Positions 1-6,373 of a DNA stretch of 20,457 nt are shown here, piece by piece. Position 1 is the stretch's first letter. Each line of letters begins with the position of its first letter. This stretch comes from JBHELQ01 sp046262995 (GTDB lineage: Bacteria; Actinomycetota; Thermoleophilia; Solirubrobacterales; Thermoleophilaceae): positions 1 to 20,457 of the forward strand of contig JBHELQ010000127.1 of NCBI GenBank assembly GCA_046262995.1, written 5' to 3'. A program made the position numbers and the translations under genes. Under the pieces are notes generated by a model. That model had not been told where the DNA came from. It worked only from the letters and a program-made list of their open reading frames with translations, and searched no databases.

Positions 1-142
1 GCTGCACGAACTCGGTCCCGTAGGGGAACGGTGGGCGCAGCGCCGAGACGAGCGTCTTGCCCGTCAGGATCATCATGTCGCCGACCTGCTCCAGCAGGTT
101 CTTTGTCGGTAGGAAGACTCGGTCGGCTGTTGCTCGGACCAT
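1..142 (-). CDS. MlaE/YrbE-family ABC transporter permease, N-terminal fragment (cut by window start)
   Basis: Forty-seven residues are visible from an ATG at 142, beginning MVRATADRVFLPTKNLLEQV and containing ALRPPFPYGTEFVQ. A short helical lead, a LxxxGxxxxxxGxxL stretch and then a RPPFxxGxEFxxQ segment are what I know from the N-terminus of MlaE/YrbE permeases, the membrane subunits of lipid (Mla) or Mce-type importers. The start lies 8 nt downstream of the stop of the beta-propeller gene on the same strand, so the two are probably co-transcribed. The rest of the protein, and any ATPase or MCE-domain genes, lie outside the window. The family call rests on one short conserved segment, so it is good but not certain. 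Confidence 0.72.
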   Translation of the reverse strand, partial: MVRATADRVFLPTKNLLEQVGDMMILTGKTLVSALRPPFPYGTEFVQ

Positions 143-150
143 TGCGGCGC

Positions 151-1533
151 CTACCCGGTCCCGAAGCCTTTGATCAGACCCGAGTCGCTCTCGGTCCCCG
201 CGACGATCGTGTTCTGCGTCCCGGTGACCGCGTAGACCATCCCCCCGGTCACCGAGACCCCGCCGAAGGCAGCGCCGCCGAGCGGTAGCTTGGCCAGCGG
301 CACGCCACTGCTCGCGTCGCGCGCGTTGAGGAACCCGTTCATGTCACTCGAGTAGACCACCCCATTGGCAGTCGACAGCGGGGCGAAGTGGAGCGGGTCG
401 CCGTCGCCGGAGGCCCAGCGCAGCTCACCGTCGAGGTCCAGCGACCAGATTTCCCCTGCGGGGGTGTTCGGGCCGTAGATGGCATGGCCGTCGTAAGCCG
501 TCGAGCCGAGGATGCCCCCGACCGTCGATGACGGGCCGATGTTGGTGTGCCAAACCTCGTCCAGCCCCTTGCGATCGAGTGCCCAGTAGGTACCGGACTT
601 CTGGCCCTCGCCGACGAGCGGGCGCCCGTCGGGCGCGGTCATCAGGTTGGGCGATGCGCCGAAATCGGCATCGGGCCCGGTCGCCACGTTCGTCGTGCCG
701 TTCCAGACGTCGTCCGGGGTCGCCTGGAAGTGGTCCAGCAGGCGGCCCGAGCGGGCATCGAACGCGACGATCGAGTCCGTGGTCGGTGCCGCCGGCTCGT
801 GGTAGGCGTTGCCTGTCCCGGCGTAGAGCCTGCCCGTGGCCGTGTCGATCGCCGGCGTGCTCCAGATCGAGCCGCCGTCCTGGCCGGAGGGGACGGTGAA
901 GGTCTTCCAGCGCGGGGCCCCGCTCTTCCCGTTGACCGCCACCATGCTCCCGCGCACGTGGACGTTCGGGTCCTTCAGCTCGCCGAAGAGCGCGGACGTG
1001 CCCATATAGAGGTTGCCGCGCCACGCGACCGGGCTGCCGAACACGTCGGAGTCGGCCTGGTTGTCGAGCGGGGTGCTCCAGAGCTGCGACCCGTTCGTGA
1101 GGGAGAGGGCGACCAGCCGCGGATCCCCGACCTTGGCGACGGGCACGTACACGCGCCCGTCGGCAATCGCAGCGCTGCCGTTGACGGAGTACCTGTCGGA
1201 GTCCTCGTCGGCGTCCGGAATCAGGTCGCGTGACCACTTCAGGGCGCCGGACTTCGGGTCGAGGGCGAAAACGGTCCCGCCCGCCGACGCGGCGACCAGG
1301 GTGCCTCCGCCGACCACCGGCGTTCCGGTGAAGTCGCCGTCCTGCGATTCGAAGCTCCACTTCTCGCTGAGCCCCGAGACCTCGGTCGCGGGCGGGCCGC
1401 CGGTGCCGCCGTCGCGCGTGTTCGAGAGGTCGTGGCCGTAGACCGGCCAGTCCGCCAGTGCGCTCGACGCGCTGACCGCGGCCAGCACTAGCGCCGATAC
1501 GAGGACGAGTGCCGATCTGAGAATCCGATCCAT
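151..1533 (-). CDS. Secreted PQQ-type beta-propeller repeat protein
   Basis: 460 aa. Residues 1-27 form a Sec signal peptide (MDRILR, a long Leu/Val/Ala core, then ALA before DWPVYG). The mature part begins DWPVYGHDLSNTRDGG, an opening typical of PQQ-dependent dehydrogenase and polyvinyl-alcohol-dehydrogenase-like propellers. It continues with repeated blades such as GGTVFALDPKSGALKW, LVALSLTNGSQLW and MVAVNGKSGAPRWK. I see no cytochrome c CxxCH motif, so electron transfer through a fused haem domain is not supported. It may be an extracellular binding or scaffold protein of the BamB/PQQ-repeat type rather than an enzyme. The ATG at 1533 has a GGGAG Shine-Dalgarno 6 nt upstream. It is followed closely by the MlaE-like permease gene, suggesting a role in an envelope lipid or solute uptake system. 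The stop codon is TAG. Confidence 0.85.
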   Translation of the reverse strand: MDRILRSALVLVSALVLAAVSASSALADWPVYGHDLSNTRDGGTGGPPATEVSGLSEKWSFESQDGDFTGTPVVGGGTLVAASAGGTVFALDPKSGALKWSRDLIPDADEDSDRYSVNGSAAIADGRVYVPVAKVGDPRLVALSLTNGSQLWSTPLDNQADSDVFGSPVAWRGNLYMGTSALFGELKDPNVHVRGSMVAVNGKSGAPRWKTFTVPSGQDGGSIWSTPAIDTATGRLYAGTGNAYHEPAAPTTDSIVAFDARSGRLLDHFQATPDDVWNGTTNVATGPDADFGASPNLMTAPDGRPLVGEGQKSGTYWALDRKGLDEVWHTNIGPSSTVGGILGSTAYDGHAIYGPNTPAGEIWSLDLDGELRWASGDGDPLHFAPLSTANGVVYSSDMNGFLNARDASSGVPLAKLPLGGAAFGGVSVTGGMVYAVTGTQNTIVAGTESDSGLIKGFGTG

Positions 1534-1569
1534 CCGTGCTCCCTTGCCTCCCGCTCTTCCGCAGTGCAG

Positions 1570-1581
1570 TGTGATAGCACA
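1570..1581. promoter_or_regulatory. Imperfect palindrome TGTGATAGCACA in the divergent promoter region
   Basis: TGTG-ATAG-CACA is symmetric except for one mismatched pair. It lies in the presumed 5' leader of the beta-propeller gene and within a cluster of CAGTGC/GCACTG words (1562, 1593 and, inverted, 1618). It could be a second operator for the neighbouring GntR regulator, but nothing else supports that. Confidence 0.35.
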
Positions 1582-1604
1582 GTCTGTCTACCCAGTGCAA
1601 CTGC

Positions 1605-1612
1605 TTTATAAC
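1605..1612. promoter_or_regulatory. Overlapping divergent -10 elements (TATAAC plus strand, TATAAA minus strand)
   Basis: Reading right, TATAAC at 1607-1612 fits a -10 box for the GntR gene. Reading left, TATAAA at 1610-1605 fits a -10 box for the beta-propeller gene. This is the only AT-rich stretch between the two genes. Neither has a convincing -35 hexamer at 17 nt. Confidence 0.5.
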
Positions 1613-1626
1613 AGCATCACTGCTGT
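1611..1626. promoter_or_regulatory. Perfect inverted repeat ACAGCA-TCAC-TGCTGT, candidate GntR operator
   Basis: Six-base arms with a 4-nt spacer match perfectly. The repeat starts at the end of the shared -10 region and runs up to the Shine-Dalgarno of the GntR gene. A bound dimer there would block both divergent promoters. Autoregulation from a palindrome beside the gene is normal for GntR repressors; the assignment of this repeat is inference. Confidence 0.6.
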
Positions 1627-1640
1627 GTAGGATGTGTGCC

Positions 1641-2246
1641 ATGGTCGAGCCAGCGGAGAGCCTCCAGCTGCAGGTCGACCGCAAGGCCGACCTGCCCGTG
1701 GGGGCCCAGCTCGCGCGGACCCTGCGCCATTTGGTCGGCGGGGGCAGGCTCCGCCCGGGGGACAGGCTGCCGAGCGTGCGCGAGCTGGCTGCCGAGGCGG
1801 GCGTGAACGTGAACACCGCGCGCGCGGTCTACGGCCGGCTCGAGCACGAGGGCCTGGTTCGCTCCGAGCACGGGCGCGGAACATTCGTCGCCGGCCCCGA
1901 GCCCAAGGCGGCGCCCCTGAGCGAGGCTGCCGCGCGGCGCGAGCTGCGAAGGCAGATCGCAGAGCTAGAGGCGGAGCTCGTCAGCCGCGGACGCCGGCCC
2001 CCCGACCCGGCGACGACCCGCGCCAGCGGCGGCGGCCGTCTAACGACCGCCGCCGAGCTGTCGGCCATCCGCGACGAGCTCGTGTCTCGGCTTCAGGAGC
2101 TGGACCTCGAGCGCGCCGAGCTGCTTCGCCGGCTGGCCGCCCTGACCAGCGGCGACGAAGAGTCGTCGGCCCTGGCGGAGGAGGCAGAGCCACGGCAATC
2201 CAGCCTCAGCCTCCGTGGCGCCCGCGTGCGCTGGGTCGGAGTCTGA
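1641..2246 (+). CDS. GntR-family transcriptional regulator (short, YtrA-like) with C-terminal coiled coil
   Basis: 201 aa from ATG 1641. Residues about 12-85 form the GntR winged helix: LPVGAQLARTLRHLV, then GRLRPGDRLPSVRELA, GVNVNTARAVYGRLE and GLVRSEHGRGTFV. The remaining ~115 residues are Glu/Arg/Leu-rich with heptad character and lack the FadR, HutC or aminotransferase domains of other GntR classes, so it resembles the small YtrA-type repressors often found beside ABC-transporter operons. I chose 1641 over the in-frame ATG at 1632 because AGGA at 1629-1632 sits 8 nt before 1641 but overlaps the earlier start. It probably represses the divergent beta-propeller/permease genes and itself through 1611-1626. 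No effector can be read from the sequence. Confidence 0.9.
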   Translation: MVEPAESLQLQVDRKADLPVGAQLARTLRHLVGGGRLRPGDRLPSVRELAAEAGVNVNTARAVYGRLEHEGLVRSEHGRGTFVAGPEPKAAPLSEAAARRELRRQIAELEAELVSRGRRPPDPATTRASGGGRLTTAAELSAIRDELVSRLQELDLERAELLRRLAALTSGDEESSALAEEAEPRQSSLSLRGARVRWVGV

Positions 2247-2247
2247 G

Positions 2248-2640
2248 CTAGGCGGCCATCGGGTCCGGCGCGCCGAGCTCGCTCACGTCCGGCGCCTCGT
2301 AGGAGGCGCCCGGCACGCCGCCGATGATCAGCAGGCGGATGCCGTCGTCTCCGGGGGTCACCTTGCGCTTCGTCCCGGAGGCGACCCGCACCATGGTGTC
2401 GCGGTCGAGCGCGTGGCGCTCGCCCTCGATCTCGATCTCACCTCCGCCGCGCAGCGCCAGGTAGACCTCTTCCTGACCGTCCCCGGAGTGGTCGTGCTCC
2501 GGATACCGGGTCACCCCTGCCGGCATGTCGATCACCTGCATCCCGAATGAGCTGACTCCGAGCTCGGCGCGAGCCCGCTTGAAGGCGCCCCGGAACACCG
2601 CCTCCATGTCGTCGATCCGCTTCACGGTGTAGTCGGCCAT
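2248..2640 (-). CDS. Small single-domain cupin protein
   Basis: 130 aa, starting at ATG 2640 with a strong AGGAGG 4 nt upstream. A cupin beta-barrel is indicated by motif 1 around residues 45-66 (RYPEHDHSGDGQEEVYLALRG, with candidate metal ligands His49, His51 and a following Glu) and by GGGEIEIEGERHALD. Motif 2 is degenerate: ASGTKRKVTPGDDG has Lys/Arg where the usual motif-2 His would be. Metal binding may therefore be altered or use His76. The substrate is unknown. It is divergent from the TetR gene, with an 18-bp palindrome between them, so it is the likely target of that regulator. Its stop is one base from the convergent GntR stop. Confidence 0.8.
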   Translation of the reverse strand: MADYTVKRIDDMEAVFRGAFKRARAELGVSSFGMQVIDMPAGVTRYPEHDHSGDGQEEVYLALRGGGEIEIEGERHALDRDTMVRVASGTKRKVTPGDDGIRLLIIGGVPGASYEAPDVSELGAPDPMAA

Positions 2641-2701
2641 CGGTCCTCCTGGTTCACGGCCGGGCCCCTGCCCCGCCCTCTTTTGCCGGGCGGCATGATA
2701 G

Positions 2702-2719
2702 CGCACGAACGTTCGTGCG
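2702..2719. promoter_or_regulatory. Perfect 18-bp palindrome CGCACGAACGTTCGTGCG, candidate TetR operator
   Basis: All nine base pairs of the dyad match. It lies between the two divergent genes, directly upstream of a -10-like TATCAT (2700-2695, minus) for the cupin gene and of TAGACT (2721-2726, plus) for the TetR gene. ACGAACGTTCGT-type palindromes are common for TetR/AcrR repressors, so repression of both genes from this one site is expected. Confidence 0.78.
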
Positions 2720-2720
2720 G

Positions 2721-2726
2721 TAGACT
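2721..2726 (+). promoter_or_regulatory. Candidate -10 box TAGACT for the TetR gene
   Basis: A TAnnnT hexamer 10 nt before ATG 2737 would give a leader of only a few bases. It immediately follows the 18-bp palindrome. The same TAGACT, 11 nt before the start, precedes fbiC. Confidence 0.45.
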
Positions 2727-2736
2727 GCCCAGGTCG

Positions 2737-3303
2737 ATGACGCCACCCGCGACGGATACCCGCGACTCGATCCTGACCCGTGCCGTCGAGCTCGCCTCCA
2801 CGGACGGCCTCGAGGGCCTGACGATCGGTCGCCTGGCCGGGGAGCTCGGCCTGAGCAAGAGCGGCTTGTTCGGGCACTTCGGCTCGAAGGAGGAGCTGCA
2901 GCTGGCGGCCGTCCGGGAGGCCCGCCGGGTGTTCACGCGGGAGATCGTGACGCCGGCGCTCGATGAGGAGCCGGGGGCTCCGAGGCTGCGCGCCCTCTGC
3001 GAGCGCTACTTCGACTACCTGGAGCGGCCCGCGTTTCCAGGCGGCTGCTTCATGGCCGCGGCCGCGGCGGAGTTCGACGGCCGGCCCGGTCCCGTGCGCG
3101 ATGCCGTAGCCGATGCCACCGGCGCCTGGCTCGAGGGACTCGCGCTGGAGGCACGCCGGGCCGGCGTCGAGGACCCGGAGAGGCTCGCGTTCGAGGTCCA
3201 CTCCTACGCGCTCGGCGCCAACACCCGCTTTCAGCTCCTGGGAGACCGCGACGGCTTCGCGCTCGCCCGGCGCGCCCTGGAACGGCGGCTGCAGCCGCCC
3301 TAG
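2737..3303 (+). CDS. TetR/AcrR-family transcriptional regulator
   Basis: 188 aa from ATG 2737. The N-terminal TetR DNA-binding domain spans residues ~9-56: DSILTRAVELASTDGLEGLT, then IGRLAGELGLSKSGLFGHFG and SKEELQLAAVREA. The C-terminal ligand and dimer domain contains FPGGCFMAAAAAEFDGRPG, a segment I associate with a common actinobacterial TetR subgroup. An upstream in-frame start at 2683 would put the palindrome inside the coding region, so I reject it in favour of 2737, which follows a -10-like TAGACT. The ligand is unknown; the divergent cupin is the obvious target. The stop codon shares the CTAG at 3300-3303 with the stop of fbiC on the other strand. Confidence 0.9.
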   Translation: MTPPATDTRDSILTRAVELASTDGLEGLTIGRLAGELGLSKSGLFGHFGSKEELQLAAVREARRVFTREIVTPALDEEPGAPRLRALCERYFDYLERPAFPGGCFMAAAAAEFDGRPGPVRDAVADATGAWLEGLALEARRAGVEDPERLAFEVHSYALGANTRFQLLGDRDGFALARRALERRLQPP

Positions 3304-5492
3304 GCCGCCAGCGTCAGCTCGTGCCGTCGGCGGATCCCGTAGAGGGTGTCCCGCTCGGCGGCCGGCCGGCCGGCGCGATGGGCGGCGTTGATCAGGTCCG
3401 CCGGGTCGAGCTTGACGCCGTGATAGGAGCCGGCCAGGCGGCTGATGTTCTCCTCCATCAGCGTGCCGCCCAGGTCGTTCACGCCCCAGTCGAGCGCCTC
3501 GGTGGCGGCGTCGATGCCCATCTTCACCCAGCTCGCCTGGAGGTTGCGCACGCTCTTGCCGAGCGCCAGCCTGAACACGGCGGTGTGCTTCAGGTTCTCC
3601 TCGCGCGAGATCTCCTCGATCCCGTGCGTCCTGCCGAGCAGCGTGTGGAACGGAATGAAGGAGAGCGGTACGAACTCCGTGAAGCCGCCGGTCCGCTCCT
3701 GCAGCTGTCGCACGACGCGCATGTGCTCCGCCAGCTCCCAGGGCTCCTCGACATGTCCGAACATCACGGTCACGGTCGAGCGGACGCCGGCGGCATGGCA
3801 CGCCTCGATGATCTCGATCCAGCGGCCGACCGGCAGCTTGTTGGGGGAGATCCGCTCCCGTACTCCGTCGTGCAGCACCTCGGCGGCCGTGCCGGGGGTC
3901 GAGCCGAGGCCGGCCTCGCGCAAGCGCTCGAACACCCGCCGGGGCGGCAGGCCGGACACGTCGCACATGTGCGCGACCTCCATCGGCGAGTAGGCGTGCA
4001 GGTGGACGTGCGGCGCGGTCTCCCTGGCCAGCCGCAGCCAGCCCTCGTAGTCCTCGAGGCCCCAGTCGGGATGGATGCCCGACTGCATGCAGATCTCGGA
4101 GGCGCCGTAGTCCACCGCCTCGTGCACGCGGCGAATGAACTCCTCGCGCCCGTGCTCGTAGGCGTCGGGGGAGCGCTTCCCCTGGCCGAAGCCGCAAAAG
4201 GCGCAGCCGACGATGCAGACGTTCGAGACGTTGATATTGCGGTTGACGACGAACGTGACCGTCTCACCGGCCAGCTCGCGGCGCAGCTCGTCGGCCGCTT
4301 GGCGCATGTCCTCGACAGCCTCGGGCCGTGTCTCGGCGAACAGGGCCGTGAGCTCGTCCGCCGAGAGCAGCTCGCCCTGGCGGGCGCGCACGACCGCGCC
4401 GGCGACGAGGTCGCGCCGGATCGGCCGGTCGTCCCGGCGACCGGAGCCCCGGCGTGGGATGAAGCTCCAGTAGCTCCGCTTGATGACGTCGAGAACTCCT
4501 TGCTCGAGCCAGTCCGCGTGCATGTACTGCGGGTACACGCACAGCCGCTCGGTCAGCGCATAGCCCCCCGGCTTCAGGAGCTTGCGCATCCGGTGCGGCG
4601 AGGGGAACGGATGCTCAGGGGAGATGTGGTCGCCGTTGGCGGACAGGCCACCCAGGTCCGTCGCTCCCTCCTCGACTAGCGGCAGCCACCAGTCCGAGAG
4701 GTTGGGCGGGATCTGCACGCCCACGTCCGGCATCAGCCGCCGCGACTCCCTCACGAGCAGTCGCATGTCGTCGAGGCTTATCGGGGATGACCAGTCCGGC
4801 GGGTCGAGCGGCTCTCCCGCCGGGCGCTCCCCGCGCTGGGCCTGGTCGGCTATCTGCGCCGGCTCGGCGCCGTGGTAGCGCGGGTGCGCGACGAAGTTCT
4901 GGAGGATCACCTCCTGCAGGTGGCCGTACTCGCGCTGCAGCTCGGCGAGCGCCTCGAGCGCGGCGACCCGCTCCTCCGCCGTCTCGCCGATGCCGACCAG
5001 GATGCCGCTCGTGAACGGGATCTTCAGCTCGCCGGCCGCGCGGATCGTCTCGAGGCGGCGCTCGGGGTGCTTGCTCGGCGAGCCCTGGTGCACCACCAGG
5101 TCGGGGTTCACGGACTCAAGCATGAGCCCCTGGGAGGCGGTCACCTCCCGCAGTCGCGCGAGGTCCTCCGGCACGATCACGCCGAGGTTCGTATGCGGCA
5201 GCAGGCCGCGCTCCAGCGCGCGCTCACATGTCCACGCCACGTAGGACGTGAAGTCGTCGTGGCCGAGCTCCTCCAGGCGTGCGCGCACCTCCGGATTGGT
5301 CTCCGGCCGCTCACCGGTCAGCACCAGCAGCTCCTTGGCCCCCCTGCGCGAAGCTTCGTCGAGCATCCGCTCGACCTCGTCGGGCGCGTAGAGATGCGGC
5401 CTATGGGTGGCGAACGCGCAGTACTTGCAGTAACAGCGGCAGGTCCGCGACAGCGACAGCGTGTAGTTGCGGGAGAAGGTGACGCGCCGCAT
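3300..5492 (-). CDS. fbiC: FO synthase, CofG-CofH fusion (7,8-didemethyl-8-hydroxy-5-deazariboflavin synthase)
   Basis: 730 aa with two radical-SAM domains. The first (CofG-like, residues ~1-345) has the CX3CX2C cluster motif at Cys18, Cys22 and Cys25 (TCRCYCKYCAF). The second (CofH-like, ~360-730) has Cys426, Cys430 and Cys433 (CIVGCAFCGFG). Other recognisable stretches are LTGERPE, HTNLGV and EMCMQSG-type EICMQSGIHPDW. The fused enzyme joins tyrosine to 5-amino-6-ribitylaminouracil to make FO, the deazaflavin core of coenzyme F420. Actinobacteria carry this fusion; many archaea have separate cofG and cofH. It is shorter than I recall for mycobacterial FbiC (about 850 aa), mainly at the N-terminus. 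ATG 5492 has no strong Shine-Dalgarno; TAGACT lies 11 nt upstream. No other F420 genes are in view. Confidence 0.96.
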   Translation of the reverse strand: MRRVTFSRNYTLSLSRTCRCYCKYCAFATHRPHLYAPDEVERMLDEASRRGAKELLVLTGERPETNPEVRARLEELGHDDFTSYVAWTCERALERGLLPHTNLGVIVPEDLARLREVTASQGLMLESVNPDLVVHQGSPSKHPERRLETIRAAGELKIPFTSGILVGIGETAEERVAALEALAELQREYGHLQEVILQNFVAHPRYHGAEPAQIADQAQRGERPAGEPLDPPDWSSPISLDDMRLLVRESRRLMPDVGVQIPPNLSDWWLPLVEEGATDLGGLSANGDHISPEHPFPSPHRMRKLLKPGGYALTERLCVYPQYMHADWLEQGVLDVIKRSYWSFIPRRGSGRRDDRPIRRDLVAGAVVRARQGELLSADELTALFAETRPEAVEDMRQAADELRRELAGETVTFVVNRNINVSNVCIVGCAFCGFGQGKRSPDAYEHGREEFIRRVHEAVDYGASEICMQSGIHPDWGLEDYEGWLRLARETAPHVHLHAYSPMEVAHMCDVSGLPPRRVFERLREAGLGSTPGTAAEVLHDGVRERISPNKLPVGRWIEIIEACHAAGVRSTVTVMFGHVEEPWELAEHMRVVRQLQERTGGFTEFVPLSFIPFHTLLGRTHGIEEISREENLKHTAVFRLALGKSVRNLQASWVKMGIDAATEALDWGVNDLGGTLMEENISRLAGSYHGVKLDPADLINAAHRAGRPAAERDTLYGIRRRHELTLAA

Positions 5493-5503
5493 GTCGGCGC
5501 CTG

Positions 5504-5509
5504 AGTCTA
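5504..5509 (-). promoter_or_regulatory. Candidate -10 box TAGACT for fbiC
   Basis: In the 28-bp gap between the aquaporin stop and the fbiC start, TAGACT lies 11 nt before ATG 5492. It matches the hexamer found before the TetR gene. It would give fbiC its own short-leader transcript besides read-through from the aquaporin gene. Confidence 0.4.
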
Positions 5510-5520
5510 CGCCCGGCGCT

Positions 5521-6276
5521 TCAGCCGACGGGCTCCATTCCGCCGACGCCCTTCTTGCCCGGCTCCATCAGGACGTAGAAGTAAGCGAACGCCGCGGCGA
5601 GCGCGCCGAGGACCGGGGCCAGCACGTATGCGAGCAGGAAGTCCCCGACGCCGCCGAAGTGGTTCGCGACGAGCGCCGGCCCGAAGGCGCGCGCGGGATT
5701 GAGGCTTCCCCCGCTGAGCGTGCCCGTCACCATCACCGCCATGCCGAGCGCTACTCCGATCGCCAGCGGGGCGAGCGCGCGGTCCACGCGCGGGTCCAGC
5801 GCCACCCCGACGATCGTGAACACCAGGATGAAGGTGCCGATGAACTCGGCGAGCATCCCGAGCAGGACCTTGCCGTCGAGCGTCGCCTGGCTGATCGTGA
5901 CCGCACCGAAGTTGACGGCATCGGCGTTGCCGAAGTTGTTCAGGAGCAGCTTGGTCAGGAGCGCACCGCCGATCGCGCCCGAGAGCTGGCCGAGGATGTA
6001 GATACCGGCGTCGCCGGGCTTGATCTGGCGAAGCGCCGTCATCGCCACGGTCACCGCCGGATTGAAGTGCGCCCCCGAGACGACCGCCAGCGTCTGCACG
6101 AGCAGGAACAGGATGAAGACGTGGACGAGCCCGATCACGCTCCAGTCGATGAAGGGCGCGGGATTCTGCGGCGTCGGCTGGGTGGCGAACAGCGACACCA
6201 CGATCGTGATGAAGAAGACGAGCAGCAGCGTCCCGAGGAACTCGGCTGCATATGCGGCGGGTCCGCGATCCTGCAC
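5521..6276 (-). CDS. MIP-family channel, aquaporin type
   Basis: 251 aa, hydrophobic, with six predicted membrane helices and the two NPA half-helices: GAHFNPAVTV (Asn72-Ala74) and GGSLNPARAFGPAL (Asn193-Ala195, with selectivity-filter Arg196). Glycerol facilitators usually have Asp directly after the second NPAR. Here the sequence is NPARAFGP, so a water-selective aquaporin is more likely. The start is GTG at 6276, supported by GGGAGG at 6283-6288 with 6-nt spacing. The C-terminal tail is short and charged (MEPGKKGVGGMEPVG). The gene lies 28 bp upstream of fbiC on the same strand, but no functional link is obvious. Confidence 0.92.
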   Translation of the reverse strand: MQDRGPAAYAAEFLGTLLLVFFITIVVSLFATQPTPQNPAPFIDWSVIGLVHVFILFLLVQTLAVVSGAHFNPAVTVAMTALRQIKPGDAGIYILGQLSGAIGGALLTKLLLNNFGNADAVNFGAVTISQATLDGKVLLGMLAEFIGTFILVFTIVGVALDPRVDRALAPLAIGVALGMAVMVTGTLSGGSLNPARAFGPALVANHFGGVGDFLLAYVLAPVLGALAAAFAYFYVLMEPGKKGVGGMEPVG

Positions 6277-6300
6277 GTGCGACCTCCCTTTGGTTTCCCA

Positions 6301-6314
6301 CCCGGCTTACCGGG
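6301..6314. repeat. Short inverted repeat CCCGG-CTTA-CCGGG in the aquaporin leader
   Basis: Five-base perfect arms around a 4-nt loop, 13 nt upstream of the aquaporin Shine-Dalgarno. It could be an RNA hairpin or an operator. A second small dyad (CCGCG-TC-CGCGG, 6337-6348) lies further up the same 97-bp gap. In so GC-rich a background both may be chance. Confidence 0.3.
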
Positions 6315-6360
6315 ACCTGTGCGGCGGGCAGTGTATCCGCGTCCGCGGTCGATCAGCGCT

Positions 6361-6366
6361 TAGCGT
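6361..6366 (+). promoter_or_regulatory. Candidate leaderless -10 box TAGCGT for the ThiY-like gene
   Basis: TAGCGT is followed by exactly 7 nt and then the GTG start at 6374. No Shine-Dalgarno is present. This spacing places the transcription start at or next to the first coding base. Confidence 0.5.
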
Positions 6367-6373
6367 TCCGGCC

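Noticed and set aside
2248..4197. Apparent giant fusion of the cupin with upstream sequence on the minus strand
   Set aside because: The frame stays open upstream only by chance through the tetR and fbiC regions. AGGAGG before ATG 2640 and the cupin fold fix the start.
3321..4679. Long plus-strand reading frame opposite fbiC
   Set aside because: It is antisense to a gene with two intact radical-SAM motifs. Its translation is low-complexity Val/Gly/Ala/Arg text with no family signature, as expected of GC-rich shadow frames.
6277..6373. TPP riboswitch upstream of the ThiY-like gene
   Set aside because: I see no conserved TPP-aptamer core, and the promoter geometry suggests a leaderless transcript with no room for a riboswitch.
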